Of a stretch of 64,000 nucleotides of DNA, positions 26,351 through 37,443 are shown in pieces. The stretch spans positions 1-64,000 of the forward strand of contig NVUX02000076.1 of the NCBI GenBank assembly GCA_002402045.2. Reading direction: 5' to 3'. The notes beneath the pieces are model-generated. The model searched no databases. It saw only the letters and a program-made list of their open reading frames with translations, and was not told the DNA's origin. Made by a program: the position numbers and the translations under genes. The DNA is from Paracoccaceae bacterium (GTDB lineage Bacteria; Pseudomonadota; Alphaproteobacteria; Rhodobacterales; Rhodobacteraceae). Numbering within the stretch: the first letter of the stretch is position 1; every line of letters starts with the position of its first letter.

Positions 26351-27895
26351 CTAATGCGAAGCAAGGGCTGGCGCTGCATCCATCAGCCCTGCCGTTGCGT
26401 CGTTAAAATTCGAAACCAGCGCATCCACACTTGGCCCGATCAGATCCAGCACAAAGCTTGGGTAAATACCCAGCACCAGCGTGCCTGCTATCAGCGGCAC
26501 AAAAAGCACGCGCTCTCGTGTGCTCACGTCCTTAATGCCCTGCAAGCTCTGCTTAATCAGATCACCAAACGCCACCCGCCGGTAGAGCCAAAGCGCATAA
26601 GCCGCCGAAAGAATAACCCCCGTTGTGGCCCCCGCCGCAACCCATGTATTAGCCTGAAAAGCCCCCGCAAGCGTCAGGAATTCCCCGACAAAGCCCGAAG
26701 TGCCCGGCAAGCCGACATTGGCCATAGTGAAGAACATGAACATCAGCGCATAAACCGGCATCCGCACAGCGAGGCCACCATAAGCGCTAATTTCACGTGT
26801 GTGCATCCGGTCATAAATCACGCCCACCCCAAGGAAGAGCGCTCCGGAAATAAACCCGTGGCTAATCATCTGGAATATCGCGCCGTCTAAGCCCTGCTTG
26901 TTAAAGGTGAAAATGCCCATGGTCACAAAACCCATATGCGCAATCGAGGAATAGGCCACCAGCTTTTTCATATCTTCTTGAACCAGCGCCACCAGCGAGG
27001 TGTAAATGATCGCGATCACCGAAAGGACAAACACAAAATCCTGCATATGAACAGAGGCAACAGGGAACATCGGCAAGCTAAACCGCAGGAAGCCATAGCC
27101 GCCCATTTTCAGCAAAATTGCCGCCAGAATAATCGAACCTGCGGTTGGCGCTTGCACGTGGGCATCCGGCAGCCATGTGTGCACCGGCCACATTGGCATT
27201 TTCACTGCAAAGCTGGCAAAAAACGCGAGGAACATTAGCGTTTGTGCCCCACCCACAATGGAAACACCCAGTATGGTAATCGCGTCAGAGCTAAACGTAT
27301 GGTCCATCAGCGTCGGAATATCGGTCGTGCCGGCGTCATACCACATCGCGATCATGGCGATCAGCATCAGCACCGAGCCAAACAGCGTGTAGAGGAAGAA
27401 CTTGAACGAGGCATAAACGCGGTCTTTTCCGCCCCAAATACCAATGATCAAGAACATCGGGATAAGACCGGCCTCGAAAAACACGTAAAACAGCATCAGG
27501 TCAAGCGATACAAAAACCCCGATCATCAGGCTTTCAAGCACCAAAAACGCGATCATATATTCTTTTACGCGCTTATCCACATTCCAGCTTGCGCCAATTA
27601 CAATTGGCATAAGCAGCGTGGTCAGCATCACAAACAGCACCGAAATACCGTCTACACCGACCTTATAACTGAGGCCCGCAATCCACGAAGCCTCCTCAAC
27701 CATCTGAAAATCAGTATTCTCAGGGTCAAACTGCGCCAAAATTGCAAGGCTGGCCAGAAAGGTGGCAATGGTCACGCCAAGCGCTATCCACTTAGCATTG
27801 CGCACGGCCATTTCGTCTTCGCCGCGCAAAAACACCAGCATTACGACCGCCCCGATCATCGGGAAAAACGTCACCAGAGAGAGTAGGTTATCCAT
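26351..27895 (-). CDS. nuoM: NADH-quinone oxidoreductase subunit M
   Basis: A 514-residue antiporter-like membrane subunit. '[24 protein letters not shown]' and '[16 protein letters not shown]' carry the conserved Lys and His residues of the proton path. The segment '[15 protein letters not shown]' is typical of NuoM. It begins one base after the nuoL stop and is followed by nuoN. Confidence 0.96.
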   Translation of the reverse strand: MDNLLSLVTFFPMIGAVVMLVFLRGEDEMAVRNAKWIALGVTIATFLASLAILAQFDPENTDFQMVEEASWIAGLSYKVGVDGISVLFVMLTTLLMPIVIGASWNVDKRVKEYMIAFLVLESLMIGVFVSLDLMLFYVFFEAGLIPMFLIIGIWGGKDRVYASFKFFLYTLFGSVLMLIAMIAMWYDAGTTDIPTLMDHTFSSDAITILGVSIVGGAQTLMFLAFFASFAVKMPMWPVHTWLPDAHVQAPTAGSIILAAILLKMGGYGFLRFSLPMFPVASVHMQDFVFVLSVIAIIYTSLVALVQEDMKKLVAYSSIAHMGFVTMGIFTFNKQGLDGAIFQMISHGFISGALFLGVGVIYDRMHTREISAYGGLAVRMPVYALMFMFFTMANVGLPGTSGFVGEFLTLAGAFQANTWVAAGATTGVILSAAYALWLYRRVAFGDLIKQSLQGIKDVSTRERVLFVPLIAGTLVLGIYPSFVLDLIGPSVDALVSNFNDATAGLMDAAPALASH

Positions 27896-27896
27896 C

Positions 27897-29867
27897 TTAA
27901 TTGATCCCTCGTGTAATCATAAACCATGTGAGCAGCCCGCCGACCCCGAGGATCATCGCCAATGCATAGGTAAATACATAGCCAGACTGCCAGCGCCCTG
28001 CGATTTTGGTAAGCCAAGGGATAATCCCCATCGCCAGCCCGTTTAGTCCGCCATCAATCACTGTGCCGTCTCCCTTTTTCCAAAGGAAATTGCCGATTTT
28101 GAAGGCAGGTTTTACAAACAGAATGTCGTAAAGCTCGTCAAAATACCATTTGTTGAGCAGGAACTGATAAAGCGCCTTGTTGCGGTTGGCCAAAATGGCC
28201 GGAATATCCGTTTTCCACACATAAAACACCCACGCGGTCACCGAGCCAAGCAGCATCGCCACAAAGGGCGAGAGCTTCACCCATGTCGGCACATTATGCG
28301 CGTCATGGATCACAGTATTTGTATCGTGGTTGTTATAAACCGCCGTGCCAAACCACTCGGCAACGCCTTCACCAAAGAAGTACGTGTAGCCGAGAACGCC
28401 CGAAAGCACCGCGCCAATCGCCAGCACACCAAGTGGCACCAGCATAACTAGCGGGCTTTCATGCGCGTGCTCATGGGTATGCTTGTCACCCTTTGGCTTG
28501 CCATAAAAGGTCATAAACATCAGGCGCCAGCTGTAAAACGCGGTCATCGCTGCCGCAATGACCAGCATCCAGAAAGCATATTGCCCCACGCCCGTGCCCG
28601 CCGCAAACGTGCTTTCAATAATCGCGTCTTTCGAGAAGAACCCGGCAAAGCCCACAAACGTAAACGGAATACCAACGCCAGTAATTGCCAGCGTGCCGAT
28701 CATCATCGCCCAGAAAGTATACGGGATTTTTTTACGCAGCGCGCCATAGTTCCGCATATCCTGCTCGTGGTGCATGGCGGTAATCACCGAGCCAGCCCCC
28801 AAGAAAAGCATCGCCTTGAAGAACGCGTGGGTAAACAGGTGGAACATCGCCACTTGGTAAACGCCCACGCCCGCAGCGGCAAACATATAGCCGAGCTGAG
28901 ACATGGTTGAATAAGCAATCACGCGCTTAATGTCGTTTTGAACCAAACCAATAGTCGCCGCCACAAAAGCGGTGGTCGCGCCAATGATAGTCACAAATAT
29001 CAGCGTACCTGGGGCATATTCAAACAGCGGAGACATCCGCGCCACAAGGAAAACACCCGCCGTAACCATGGTTGCCGCGTGGATCAGCGCCGAAACAGGC
29101 GTTGGCCCTTCCATCGCATCCGGCAACCATGTGTGGAGAAACAACTGCGCCGATTTACCCATCGCGCCGATAAACAGCAGCAAGGTGATAATCTCGATCG
29201 CGGCAAATTCCATCCCGAGGAAGTTCATTTTAACGGCGGCCAAATTATGGCCCTCTTGAAAGATCACATCAAAGTTGATGCTGTCGGTCATGTAGAATAT
29301 GCCAAAAATCCCGAGGATAAAGCCAAAGTCGCCCACACGATTGACCACAAAAGCCTTGATAGCCGCCGCATTGGCGCTAGGTTTTTTATAGTAGAAACCA
29401 ATGAGCAGGTATGAGGCCACGCCCACGCCTTCCCAGCCAAAGAACATCTGCAACAGGTTGTCAGAGGTTACCAACATCAGCATCGCAAAGGTGAAAAACG
29501 ACAGGTAGGCAAAGAAGCGCGCTTTATAGCTTTCGTCCTCACCCCACTGCGGGTCGTTTTCCATATAACCCAGCGAATATACGTGCACGAGGGCCGAAAC
29601 AGTGGTCACGACCACGAGCATGATCTGCGTCAGGCGGTCCATCCGAATGGCCCAGTCAACGCTCAAAGTGCCACTTTCAACCCAACGCAAAATGGTGATG
29701 GTTTCAGCTTCAGGGTAGCTGCGGAAAAATACGATCCACGACAGCAACGCTGCCAGAACCAACAGGCCGGTTGTAAGCCACTGCGCATTTTTTTCGCCGA
29801 TTACGCGCCAGCCAAAGCCAGCGATGAGCGCTCCGATTAGCGGGGCGAATAGAATAATACTTGGCAT
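27897..29867 (-). CDS. nuoL: NADH-quinone oxidoreductase subunit L
   Basis: A 656-residue distal antiporter-like subunit of complex I. '[32 protein letters not shown]' (split here at the family Lys/His positions) and '[17 protein letters not shown]' are diagnostic. The C-terminal part includes the region expected to form the lateral helix. It is somewhat shorter than many NuoL proteins. A His-rich loop ('[10 protein letters not shown]') sits near residue 465. It follows nuoK by 4 bases. Confidence 0.96.
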   Translation of the reverse strand: MPSIILFAPLIGALIAGFGWRVIGEKNAQWLTTGLLVLAALLSWIVFFRSYPEAETITILRWVESGTLSVDWAIRMDRLTQIMLVVVTTVSALVHVYSLGYMENDPQWGEDESYKARFFAYLSFFTFAMLMLVTSDNLLQMFFGWEGVGVASYLLIGFYYKKPSANAAAIKAFVVNRVGDFGFILGIFGIFYMTDSINFDVIFQEGHNLAAVKMNFLGMEFAAIEIITLLLFIGAMGKSAQLFLHTWLPDAMEGPTPVSALIHAATMVTAGVFLVARMSPLFEYAPGTLIFVTIIGATTAFVAATIGLVQNDIKRVIAYSTMSQLGYMFAAAGVGVYQVAMFHLFTHAFFKAMLFLGAGSVITAMHHEQDMRNYGALRKKIPYTFWAMMIGTLAITGVGIPFTFVGFAGFFSKDAIIESTFAAGTGVGQYAFWMLVIAAAMTAFYSWRLMFMTFYGKPKGDKHTHEHAHESPLVMLVPLGVLAIGAVLSGVLGYTYFFGEGVAEWFGTAVYNNHDTNTVIHDAHNVPTWVKLSPFVAMLLGSVTAWVFYVWKTDIPAILANRNKALYQFLLNKWYFDELYDILFVKPAFKIGNFLWKKGDGTVIDGGLNGLAMGIIPWLTKIAGRWQSGYVFTYALAMILGVGGLLTWFMITRGIN

Positions 29868-29871
29868 GTCT

Positions 29872-30180
29872 CTACCCCTTCATCACGTTGGCATCTTGCA
29901 CATCAATCGAGCCACGGTTGCGGTAGAACACCACCAAAATCGCCAGCCCAATCGCTGCCTCAGCGGCCGCCACTGTTAAGATAAACAGCGTAAATACCTG
30001 CCCCGCGAGGTCTCCCATAAAACTGGAAAACGCCACCATGTTAATGTTCACCGCCAGCAAAATCAGCTCGATCGACATCAAAATAACGATGATGTTTTTC
30101 CGGTTGAGAAAAATGCCAAATATCCCGACCACAAACAGCATCGCTGCCACGGTTAGGTAATGTTCGATTCCAATGGTCAT
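29872..30180 (-). CDS. nuoK: NADH-quinone oxidoreductase subunit K
   Basis: A 102-residue subunit with three TM helices. '[23 protein letters not shown]' contains the conserved membrane glutamate, and a second Glu is in '[10 protein letters not shown]'. Length and motifs are normal. It begins 2 bases after the accessory secreted-protein gene and is followed by nuoL. Confidence 0.96.
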   Translation of the reverse strand: MTIGIEHYLTVAAMLFVVGIFGIFLNRKNIIVILMSIELILLAVNINMVAFSSFMGDLAGQVFTLFILTVAAAEAAIGLAILVVFYRNRGSIDVQDANVMKG

Positions 30181-30182
30181 GA

Positions 30183-30713
30183 TCAGTTCGAGCCTCCGTA
30201 GGCATAATTAAAGCGGGCACAAATGAGCGCGAATTCGGTAGCAGCAATATCGGGTAAGTTGGCCGGATCCAGCACTTGGAAATTTGTATTTTCGCCAACG
30301 TCTTGCAGGTTGCCAGGTTTCAGAAACTGGCCAGACACGTGTATGCTTGCCATGTTGCCAAGAACGCAGCTCTGCCACAGTTCATTTTTTCCAGCTATTT
30401 CGGTAAACTCAACGTCTAGCGCCGTTTCACCTTCTAAGCTCGGAATCACAAGCGTCTTATTTCTCACTTGGAAATAGTCATCGCTCAGCATTTCAATGCC
30501 TGCATATTGCCCCGATGCGCAATCAATCAGCTCCACGCGTTCAAAAACACTGCTGAAATCAGTAAAGCCAAAGGAATAGATACTAACGATTTCGGGCCCG
30601 TCCCCGAACGCCCCATTTCTCTCGCGCTGAAACTCGATATGGTCAACCGTCCAAACCACCGCATTCGCGGGGAATGCAAGTGCAGCCATTGCAAGTATCA
30701 GGAAGACCCTCAT
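30183..30713 (-). CDS. Secreted 176-aa protein inserted between nuoJ and nuoK
   Basis: Not recognised. The signal peptide '[18 protein letters not shown]' (cleavage after residue 18) sends it to the periplasm. The mature part is mixed alpha/beta with three cysteines ('LIDCASG', 'WQSCVLG', 'LICARF'). Its start overlaps the nuoJ stop by 4 bases and its stop is 2 bases before nuoK, so it is fully embedded in the complex I operon and co-translated. Standard complex I has no such subunit. It may be an assembly or periplasmic accessory factor; that is inference from position only. Confidence 0.65.
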   Translation of the reverse strand: MRVFLILAMAALAFPANAVVWTVDHIEFQRERNGAFGDGPEIVSIYSFGFTDFSSVFERVELIDCASGQYAGIEMLSDDYFQVRNKTLVIPSLEGETALDVEFTEIAGKNELWQSCVLGNMASIHVSGQFLKPGNLQDVGENTNFQVLDPANLPDIAATEFALICARFNYAYGGSN

Positions 30714-31333
30714 AGCCCCTGCCCCGGTTTTACGTCTATCATTTCAACAGCCTTATCTGCATCGCGGTAAATTTGGCCAACAATGCTTTGCCGCTTCACG
30801 TCTTTTCTGTGCCGCATGGTCAGCACAATTGCGCCGATCATCGCCACCAGCAGTATCAGGCCAGCCGCCTGAAACAGGTAAACGTATTGCGTATAAAGAA
30901 TGCTGCCAATCGCGATGGTGTTTTGGGTTTCCGTAAGCGCTGGCGTGATCGCCGCACGCATATCAGGCGCCATATCTGCCATTTCCCAGCCGCCCCAAAA
31001 GCCTGTGGCCATCAGCAGCTCAATCAGTATCACCAGCCCAATAAGGCTGCCAATCCGCACATATTTCGCCATGCCAGATTTTAGCTCGGCAAAGTCCACG
31101 TCCATCATCATAACAACGAACAGGAACAAAACCATCACCGCGCCCACATAGACGATCACCAATAGCATCGCCACAAACTCAGCGCCGAGGATCACAAAAA
31201 GCCCCGCCGCGCTGAAAAATGTAAGGATGAGCCACAGCACAGAGTGCACGGGGTTGCGCGAAAGCACCACCATGAGGGCCGAAGCCACCGCCACGGCGGA
31301 AAACAGATAAAAAGCAAGGGTCGCTATGACCAT
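30710..31333 (-). CDS. nuoJ: NADH-quinone oxidoreductase subunit J
   Basis: A 207-residue membrane subunit with five predicted TM helices. '[22 protein letters not shown]' is split by the typical N-P-V-H motif, and '[21 protein letters not shown]' contains the pi-bulge helix of NuoJ. It lies 21 bases downstream of nuoI and overlaps the inserted secreted-protein gene by 4 bases. Confidence 0.95.
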   Translation of the reverse strand: MVIATLAFYLFSAVAVASALMVVLSRNPVHSVLWLILTFFSAAGLFVILGAEFVAMLLVIVYVGAVMVLFLFVVMMMDVDFAELKSGMAKYVRIGSLIGLVILIELLMATGFWGGWEMADMAPDMRAAITPALTETQNTIAIGSILYTQYVYLFQAAGLILLVAMIGAIVLTMRHRKDVKRQSIVGQIYRDADKAVEMIDVKPGQGL

Positions 31334-31354
31334 CGTATTATTCCTTTCAATGCC

Positions 31355-31846
31355 CTAGCGGTAAGGGGCGTCCAACTGGATGTTCATTGCAATTTCTGCC
31401 TCCCAGCGCGCGCCGTTTTCCAAAAGCTTGTCTTTATCATAGAAAAGCTCTTCGCGGGTCTCGGTCGCATATTCAAAGTTCGGGCCTTCAACAATCGCAT
31501 CCACTGGGCAGGCCTCTTGGCAAAGGCCACAAAAGATGCACTTGGTCATGTCGATGTCATAGCGCGTGGTCCGGCGGGAGCCATCCTCGCGCGCCTCAGC
31601 GTCAATCGTAATGGCTTGCGCGGGGCAAATCGCCTCGCACAATTTGCAGGCAATGCAGCGCTCTTCGCCATTCGCATAGCGGCGCAAAGCGTGCTCACCG
31701 CGAAAACGTGGAGACAAAGGCCCTTTTTCATGCGGGTAGTTAATCGTGGCTTTAGGGCGGAAGAAGTACTTCATCCCCGTGCCAAAAGCGCTGAAGAAAT
31801 CCAGCAGCAAAAACCGCTTAATGACCTTGTTAACTGTAACTGTCAT
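31355..31846 (-). CDS. nuoI: NADH-quinone oxidoreductase subunit I
   Basis: A 163-residue ferredoxin-like subunit with two [4Fe-4S] motifs, '[12 protein letters not shown]' and '[12 protein letters not shown]', which hold clusters N6a and N6b. The N-terminal '[29 protein letters not shown]' stretch docks it to the membrane arm. It begins one base after the nuoH stop. Confidence 0.97.
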   Translation of the reverse strand: MTVTVNKVIKRFLLLDFFSAFGTGMKYFFRPKATINYPHEKGPLSPRFRGEHALRRYANGEERCIACKLCEAICPAQAITIDAEAREDGSRRTTRYDIDMTKCIFCGLCQEACPVDAIVEGPNFEYATETREELFYDKDKLLENGARWEAEIAMNIQLDAPYR

Positions 31847-31847
31847 A

Positions 31848-32891
31848 TCAGCCCCCTACCGCCCAGCGAACATAGAACCCGCCGAACCATTCAAATTGTG
31901 CGGCCGCGGCCACAAAAACAACCCAGCCGAGCGAAAGCGGCAGGAACACTTTCCAGCCCAAGCGCATAAGCTGGTCATAGCGGTAGCGCGGCACCAAAGC
32001 CTTGGCCATCGCAAACATAAAGAACCAAAACATCATCTTCAGGATAAACCAGTGAATGCCATCAGGCAGCCAGCTTACCGGAGACAACCAGCCGCCAAAG
32101 AACAGGATCGTCAGCAGCGCGGTCATCAAGACCACCGCCATCAGCTCACCAATCATGTATAGCAAAAATGGTGTTGCGGAGTATTCCACCTGATAACCAG
32201 CCACCAATTCGGCCTCGGCCTCTGGCAAGTCAAACGGTGGACGGTTGGTTTCGGCCAAAGCCGAGATGAAAAACAGCGCCACCATTGGCAGGTGCGGCAA
32301 CCAATACCAGCTAAGCGCGCCGTAACCGGCTTGCGCCCGCACAATATCGGTAAAGTTCAGCGAGCCGGTGCTGATAAGCACGCCCACAATGATAAAACCA
32401 ATCGACACCTCATAAGAGATCATCTGCGCAGTAGAGCGCAGCGCGCCCAAAAACGGATACTTCGAGTTACTCGCCCAGCCGCCCATGATCACGCCATAGA
32501 CCTCAAGCGAGCCAATCGCGAAGATATAAAGCACGCCCACGTTCAGGTTTGAAACCACCCAACCATCATCAAACGGGATAACCACCCAGGCAACCACGGC
32601 AAAAATAAAGGTGATCATCGGTGCGAGGAGGAACACAGCTTTGTCTGCCCCCGCGGGCACCACAACCTCTTTAACGATGTACTTGATGAAGTCGGCAAAG
32701 CTTTGCAGCAAGCCAAACGGGCCCACCATATTGGGGCCTTTGCGCATTTGCACAGCGGCCCAAATTTTCCGGTCGGCATACATAAGGAAGGCCAAGGCCA
32801 CCAAGATCAGCACGACCACGAGCAGCGATTGCCCAAGGATCACTAAAAAAGTGCCGAAATAGAAGCCAAATACGTCTGTCATAAACTCCAT
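31848..32891 (-). CDS. nuoH: NADH-quinone oxidoreductase subunit H
   Basis: A 347-residue membrane subunit with about eight TM helices that forms the quinone tunnel. '[16 protein letters not shown]' and '[20 protein letters not shown]' (acidic quinone-site loop) are conserved. It starts 4 bases after nuoG and is followed by nuoI. Confidence 0.97.
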   Translation of the reverse strand: MEFMTDVFGFYFGTFLVILGQSLLVVVLILVALAFLMYADRKIWAAVQMRKGPNMVGPFGLLQSFADFIKYIVKEVVVPAGADKAVFLLAPMITFIFAVVAWVVIPFDDGWVVSNLNVGVLYIFAIGSLEVYGVIMGGWASNSKYPFLGALRSTAQMISYEVSIGFIIVGVLISTGSLNFTDIVRAQAGYGALSWYWLPHLPMVALFFISALAETNRPPFDLPEAEAELVAGYQVEYSATPFLLYMIGELMAVVLMTALLTILFFGGWLSPVSWLPDGIHWFILKMMFWFFMFAMAKALVPRYRYDQLMRLGWKVFLPLSLGWVVFVAAAAQFEWFGGFYVRWAVGG

Positions 32892-32895
32892 AGGC

Positions 32896-34905
32896 CTACT
32901 CCGCCGCCATTTTCGCGCCTAAAGCGCTCTTGCTGACTTCTGACATAATACCGGAGGCTCGCGCAATCGGATTTGTCAGATAATAGTCAGAAACTGCATA
33001 CTTTATTGCGCGTTTGCCCAGCGGCTTAACGTCGGCCGCCTTCCATTCGTTTTCCGGCACGCTATCCAGCGCCGCAAGGTGCGGAACCTCGGCAAACATC
33101 GCCGCCCGCAGCTCCGAAAGGTTATTAAACGGCAGCTCTGCCCCCAAAGCACCCGAAAGTGCTCGGATAATTGCCCAGCCTTCGCGAGCATCCCCCGGCG
33201 CAAACGCCGCCCGCTGCGCCATTTGAGGCCGCCCTTCAGTGTTCACAAATATCGCTGATTCTTCGGTATAGGCCGCGCTTGGCAAAATCACATCTGCCCG
33301 GTGTGCACCCCTGTCGCCATGCGACCCCTGATAAATCACAAACGGCCCAGCATCAATATCCAGCTCATCCGCCCCGAGGTTATAAACCACCGCAGCCCCA
33401 TCAAGCGCAGTAATCATCCCGCCCTCAGTGGCAAAACCAATGTCCATGCCGCCTACGCGCGCCGCCGCTGTGTGCAGCACCATAAACTTGCTATCGGTCA
33501 ATTCAGCAATACGCTTCACCGCGTCCATCACCGCCTCGCCGTCTTTTCCTTGCAAAGCGCCCTGCCCCACAATGATGATCGACGGCACATCAAGTACTTG
33601 TTTATAATCAACATTCAACATCTTCTCGATGTCGGCAACCGTATTGCCCATATGGGTATACTCATACGTCAGGTCCACTTCATCGCCGATGAGGCCGATG
33701 TTAGCCCCTCGCGCCCAAGCTGCCCGAATGCGAGCATTCAGCACCGGAGCCTCATCCCGCGGGTTCGTCCCGATCAACTGAATCATCTGCGCATCGTCAA
33801 TGTCAGCAATCGTTGCCGTGCCCACATATCCCGAGCGATCGCCCAGCGGCAAATACGCCCCGTCAACGCGACACTCCACATTGCCACCAGCGCCGCCAAC
33901 AAGCGCCTTCAGCGCATACATCGCCTCAACGCTGGCCAAATCACCGGCAATCGCCGCCACTTTTTTACCAGTCATAGCGGTCACAACCGCCGCCATTGCC
34001 TCGTCCCAGCTCGCCTTTTGCAGCTTACCGTTTACCCTGATATAAGGTGTGTCCAACCGTTGCCGCGCCAAACCGTCCCAAATAAACCGCCCCTTATCCG
34101 ACAGCCATTCTTCATTTACGCCATCATGATTGCGCGGCACAATCCGCTTCACTTCGCGGCCTTTTGTGTCGACCCGAATGTTGCTCCCGAGGGCATCCAT
34201 TACATCAATCGTTTCGGTTTTCCGAAGCTCCCAAGGCCGCGCCGTAAAGGCATATGGCTTGCTGGTCAGCGCGCCCACGGGGCAGAGATCAATGATATTG
34301 CCCTGCAAATTGCTATCGAGCGTGGCGTTCAAATACGTCGTAATCTCAGCATCTTCCCCACGGCCCGTTTGACCCATGGTCATAATCCCTGCCACTTCCG
34401 AGGTAAACCGCACACAGCGCGTACAAGAAATGCACCGCGTCATGGTTGTCGCCACCAGCGGCCCAAGGTCAAGGTCTGTCATCGAGCGCTTGGCTTCGCG
34501 GCTGCGTGAAAAATCAACCCCGTATGCCATCGCCTGATCCTGCAAATCACACTCGCCGCCCTGATCGCAAATCGGGCAATCCAGCGGGTGGTTTAGCAGC
34601 AAAAATTCCATCACGCCCTCACGGGCCTTCTTCACCATCGGAGATTTGGTTTTCACCACCGGCGGCTGGCCTTCCGGCCCGGGCCTAAGGTCTCGCACTT
34701 GCATTGCACAGCTCGCGGCAGGCTTAGGTGGCCCACCCACGACCTCAACAAGGCACATCCGGCAATTGCCCGCAATGCTCAGCCGCTCATGGTAGCAAAA
34801 ACGCGGAATTTCAATGCCCGCGACCTCAGCCGCCTGAAGGATGGTCATCGCCCCATCCACTTCAACTTCATTGCCGTCAATAATGATTTTTTTGAGGTTT
34901 GTCAT
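32896..34905 (-). CDS. nuoG: NADH-quinone oxidoreductase subunit G
   Basis: A 669-residue peripheral-arm subunit. The [2Fe-2S] N1b region is '[15 protein letters not shown]' near residue 35, the N5 region '[18 protein letters not shown]' includes the His ligand, and the N4 cysteines lie in '[12 protein letters not shown]' and 'IDLCPVGAL'. A degenerate molybdopterin-oxidoreductase-like domain follows. ATG at 34905, with AGGA eight bases upstream, is preferred to an in-frame ATG at 34914. The first 81 bases are duplicated 749 bases upstream, and 189 bases without a gene precede this start. Confidence 0.97.
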   Translation of the reverse strand: MTNLKKIIIDGNEVEVDGAMTILQAAEVAGIEIPRFCYHERLSIAGNCRMCLVEVVGGPPKPAASCAMQVRDLRPGPEGQPPVVKTKSPMVKKAREGVMEFLLLNHPLDCPICDQGGECDLQDQAMAYGVDFSRSREAKRSMTDLDLGPLVATTMTRCISCTRCVRFTSEVAGIMTMGQTGRGEDAEITTYLNATLDSNLQGNIIDLCPVGALTSKPYAFTARPWELRKTETIDVMDALGSNIRVDTKGREVKRIVPRNHDGVNEEWLSDKGRFIWDGLARQRLDTPYIRVNGKLQKASWDEAMAAVVTAMTGKKVAAIAGDLASVEAMYALKALVGGAGGNVECRVDGAYLPLGDRSGYVGTATIADIDDAQMIQLIGTNPRDEAPVLNARIRAAWARGANIGLIGDEVDLTYEYTHMGNTVADIEKMLNVDYKQVLDVPSIIIVGQGALQGKDGEAVMDAVKRIAELTDSKFMVLHTAAARVGGMDIGFATEGGMITALDGAAVVYNLGADELDIDAGPFVIYQGSHGDRGAHRADVILPSAAYTEESAIFVNTEGRPQMAQRAAFAPGDAREGWAIIRALSGALGAELPFNNLSELRAAMFAEVPHLAALDSVPENEWKAADVKPLGKRAIKYAVSDYYLTNPIARASGIMSEVSKSALGAKMAAE
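34825..34905 (-). repeat. Direct repeat, copy 1: 5' end of functional nuoG
   Basis: The first 27 codons of nuoG. An almost identical copy lies at 35574-35654 in the same orientation; I count 5 mismatches in 81 bases. The two copies flank the lipoprotein gene. Similarity does not extend upstream of the ATG. Confidence 0.9.
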
Positions 34906-34914
34906 ATGCCGCAT

Positions 34915-35103
34915 CCTGCACTATATCGCGCCAAAACGCGCATCTGTTTATTGCTGTTACGGGGCGTCGCCCCACAAATTTTCACGGGGTTGGGCACGGG
35001 AAAACCCCATGCCAAATCCGATAAAAACAATCCAAGGCCCATGCCTCATTTCCTTTCTATGCTAGAGCGCAATCACCTGCGCTCTGAGTTTCTATTTATC
35101 GCC
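34915..35103 (-). other. Intergenic segment with two hairpins between lipoprotein gene and nuoG
   Basis: 189 bases without a gene, unusual in an otherwise tightly packed operon. AGAGCGCA/TGCGCTCT (35064-35085) forms an 8-bp stem just after the lipoprotein stop. GGGGCG/CGCCCC-type pairing occurs at about 34957-34969. Neither is followed by a clear T run on the minus strand. They may be weak terminators or processing sites that lower or separate nuoG expression. Confidence 0.45.
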
Positions 35104-35565
35104 TCAAAGCGAAAACCACCCGCCACCTACTGGCTCTGATGGCTCGACTTCAACCGGCACCTGCACCACAGCGGCGCGCGGAATGCCCGCGCCAAGTAAA
35201 AATGACGTCAGCGTGCCGTCATTTTCGGCCTCGGCACGGGTATATACGCAGGCCTGTTCAGGCGATAGCGCCGCCAAACTTGCCTTTGTCGCCGCGAAAA
35301 GCCGCTGCCTTTCCGATTCAAATGAAGGCAAGCTGCACCCGTCTTCAAGCTCAAGCCTTTGGCAAATAGCTGCCTTATATTGTTGAACCGCCACATTATT
35401 TAACCTTATGCTAGGGCAGGAAGCCGCCAAGGCCTCGGCCTGTCCAACCCGACGCCCGATATTGGTCGCAAAAAATCCGTCAGAACCAGCTGCCCCTTCA
35501 GGCATCGGCTCACATGCCGCCAAAAAACCAACTCCCAGCAAAAACACCCCTGTTTTCAACCCCAT
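35104..35565 (-). CDS. Lipoprotein inserted between nuoF and nuoG, possibly a divergent DUF5333 relative
   Basis: A 153-residue protein with a lipoprotein signal (lipobox 'LAAC', Cys18). The mature domain contains 'CPSIRLN' and later 'EQACVYTRAEAENDGTLTSFLLGAG'. In other Rhodobacterales the nuoF-nuoG gap commonly holds a DUF5333 periplasmic protein, and from memory the spacing of the CPxI and C-terminal Cys/AE motifs is similar, so it may be a remote member; this is inference. Its Shine-Dalgarno (GGAGTAAGGA) overlaps the end of the nuoG-like leader ORF, so translation is probably coupled to that remnant. Confidence 0.6.
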   Translation of the reverse strand: MGLKTGVFLLGVGFLAACEPMPEGAAGSDGFFATNIGRRVGQAEALAASCPSIRLNNVAVQQYKAAICQRLELEDGCSLPSFESERQRLFAATKASLAALSPEQACVYTRAEAENDGTLTSFLLGAGIPRAAVVQVPVEVEPSEPVGGGWFSL

Positions 35566-35570
35566 ATTCC

Positions 35571-35654
35571 TTACTCCGCCGCCTGAAGGATGGCCATCGC
35601 CCCATCCACTTCAACTTCATTGCCATCAATGATGCTTTTTTTGAGGTTTGTCAT
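35571..35654 (-). pseudogene. Vestigial nuoG N-terminus (27 codons plus stop)
   Basis: An intact short ORF encodes the nuoG N-terminus with two amino-acid changes (Ile7 to Ser, Thr21 to Ala) and then stops with TAA exactly where homology ends. The ATG overlaps the stop of the preceding 73-aa ORF (ATGA), as expected for the original nuoG start in a tightly packed operon. It now acts, at most, as a leader ORF for the lipoprotein gene. Confidence 0.85.
35574..35654 (-). repeat. Direct repeat, copy 2: duplicated nuoG 5' end
   Basis: The second member of the 81-bp direct repeat pair (76 of 81 bases match the start of nuoG). Together with copy 1 it brackets a segment of about 670 bases that contains the lipoprotein gene. 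Confidence 0.9.
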
Positions 35655-35872
35655 TTATTCGACTCCGAACCGGAGATCACATCATCAACAGCAGGCCAGC
35701 GTTTATATGCAAGAAACCAAGCCATTCCTATATTAATTAGTGGAATAAACATTAGAAGACTCCACCACTGACTATTCCCAGTCCTTTTCCATATTTTCCA
35801 ATATGGTGGAACTGTCAAAAGTCCAATGATCGCAAGTGGTAGCAAGCTTAATAGTGAATTATCGCTAGGCAT
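35651..35872 (-). CDS. Small membrane protein between nuoF and nuoG, 73 aa
   Basis: Not recognised. ATG at 35872 with GGAG (inside the nuoF stop region) gives a 73-residue protein. It has two hydrophobic segments, 'LLSLLPLAIIGLLTVPPYW' and 'WWSLLMFIPLINIGMAWFLA', separated by a basic Trp-rich loop, so both ends are likely on the same side of the membrane. It starts 4 bases after nuoF and overlaps the vestigial nuoG start. The frame could extend upstream, but that would run inside nuoF. Confidence 0.6.
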   Translation of the reverse strand: MPSDNSLLSLLPLAIIGLLTVPPYWKIWKRTGNSQWWSLLMFIPLINIGMAWFLAYKRWPAVDDVISGSESNK

Positions 35873-35876
35873 GGCT

Positions 35877-37172
35877 TTACTCCGCAGCAATCGAGCTAAC
35901 ACGGCCCGTTTTTTGATACTTAATCCGGTCTTCAATTTCATTCCTGAAATGCCGCACCAGCCCCTGAATGGGCCATGCCGCCGCATCGCCAAGCGCACAA
36001 ATCGTGTGGCCTTCTACCTGCTTGGTCACGTCCAGCAGCATGTCGATCTCCTCAACCTCTGCCTCGCCGGTTACCAAGCGCTCCATCACCCGCATCATCC
36101 AGCCGGTGCCTTCACGGCAGGGCGTGCATTGCCCGCAGCTTTCGTGTTTATAAAACTTGCTCAACCGCCAAATGGCCTTAATCACATCGGTGCTTTGGTC
36201 CATCACAATCACAGCTGCCGTACCGAGGCCCGAGCGCTGCTCGCGCAGCCAGTCAAAATCCATAATGGCATCATTGCAAATATCAGCAGGCAAAAGCGGC
36301 ACCGAAGAGCCACCCGGAATAACCGCCTTAAGGTTTTTCCAGCCGCCGCGAACGCCGCCGCAATGCTTATCCAAGAGCTCGCGCAGCGGGATAGACATTT
36401 CCTCCTCCACCACACAAGGCGAGATCACATGGCCCGAAATGCCAAACAGCTTGGTGCCCGCATTATTAGGCCGCCCCATGCCCGCAAACCACTCCGCCCC
36501 ACGGCGCAAAATCGTTGGCACTACAGCAATGCTTTCCACATTGTTCACAGTTGTTGGCGCGCCATAAAGCCCCACACCCGCAGGAAAAGGTGGCTTCATC
36601 CGCGGCATGCCTTTGCGGCCCTCAAGGCTCTCCAAAAGCGCGGTTTCCTCACCGCAAATATAAGCGCCCGCGCCGTGCACCAGATACAGGTCAAAATCCC
36701 AGCCAGAACCCGCCGCGTTTTTGCCCAAATAGCCCGCGCCATACGCCTCATCAATCGCCACCTGAAGCGCCTCGCGCTCCCGAATGAACTCGCCGCGGAT
36801 ATAGATATATCCGGCATTGGCCCCCATCCCAAAGCCAGCAATCAGGCAGCCCTCCACAAGCGTATGCGGGTCATGCCGCATGATCTCGCGGTCCTTACAG
36901 GTGCCCGGCTCAGATTCGTCCGCGTTCACCACCAAGTAGCTCGGGCGACCATCAGATTCCTTAGGCATAAACGACCATTTCAAGCCGGTCGGAAAGCCCG
37001 CCCCGCCGCGCCCGCGCAGGCCAGAGGCCTTTACTTGCTCAACGATCCAGTCGCGACCGTTTTTAATATAGTCACCCGTGCCATCCCACGCCCCGCGCGA
37101 CATCGCGCCCTTGAGTGAGCGATCTTCCATCCCGTAAAGGTTGGTGAAAATCCGGTCTTTATCTTTGAGCAT
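35877..37172 (-). CDS. nuoF: NADH-quinone oxidoreductase subunit F
   Basis: A 431-residue flavoprotein that oxidises NADH. The FMN/NADH loop is '[19 protein letters not shown]', 'YIYIRGEF' is conserved, and the [4Fe-4S] N3 ligands lie in '[16 protein letters not shown]' plus the later '[13 protein letters not shown]'. The correct start is ATG at 37172 with GGAGAG upstream; an in-frame ORF extends 26 codons further but runs into the DUF5337 gene. It is followed by the 73-aa membrane ORF. Confidence 0.97.
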   Translation of the reverse strand: MLKDKDRIFTNLYGMEDRSLKGAMSRGAWDGTGDYIKNGRDWIVEQVKASGLRGRGGAGFPTGLKWSFMPKESDGRPSYLVVNADESEPGTCKDREIMRHDPHTLVEGCLIAGFGMGANAGYIYIRGEFIREREALQVAIDEAYGAGYLGKNAAGSGWDFDLYLVHGAGAYICGEETALLESLEGRKGMPRMKPPFPAGVGLYGAPTTVNNVESIAVVPTILRRGAEWFAGMGRPNNAGTKLFGISGHVISPCVVEEEMSIPLRELLDKHCGGVRGGWKNLKAVIPGGSSVPLLPADICNDAIMDFDWLREQRSGLGTAAVIVMDQSTDVIKAIWRLSKFYKHESCGQCTPCREGTGWMMRVMERLVTGEAEVEEIDMLLDVTKQVEGHTICALGDAAAWPIQGLVRHFRNEIEDRIKYQKTGRVSSIAAE

Positions 37173-37173
37173 G

Positions 37174-37398
37174 CTACTCTCCGTCTTTTTGGCGCGCACG
37201 CCAAACCCTAAATAATGTAAACATCGCAAAGGCAAACCCAGCCATTGCAATCAAATCAAACAAAAAAGCGTAACGCACCGGCAGGCCCAGCTGGCCCCCA
37301 AGCCAAGAGCCGCCCATCAGCACCATAACCGAAGCCAGTATCACATATGATGCTAGCTTGGCTTGCTTTTGCTGATTTTCGGCCTTGTTATCATGCAC
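37174..37398 (-). CDS. DUF5337-type small membrane protein
   Basis: A 74-residue protein with a charged N-terminus and two TM helices. The motif '[21 protein letters not shown]' fits DUF5337, a family I recall as a constant neighbour of nuoF in Rhodobacterales. The start is GTG at 37398 with AAAAGGA upstream. The stop is one base before the nuoF ATG. It may assist complex I assembly; function is unproven. Confidence 0.75.
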   Translation of the reverse strand: MHDNKAENQQKQAKLASYVILASVMVLMGGSWLGGQLGLPVRYAFLFDLIAMAGFAFAMFTLFRVWRARQKDGE

Positions 37399-37443
37399 GA
37401 TGCGTTATCCTTTTGTGTTTGGCAGGGCTCTGCGCCCGGACAT

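Noticed and set aside
33301-34509. 402-codon open frame on the + strand opposite nuoG
   Set aside because: It is antisense to the conserved nuoG coding sequence and its translation is Arg/His/Pro-rich with no protein features; a shadow frame.
35826-37118. 430-codon open frame on the + strand opposite nuoF
   Set aside because: Antisense to nuoF, low-complexity basic translation, no ribosome site; a shadow frame.
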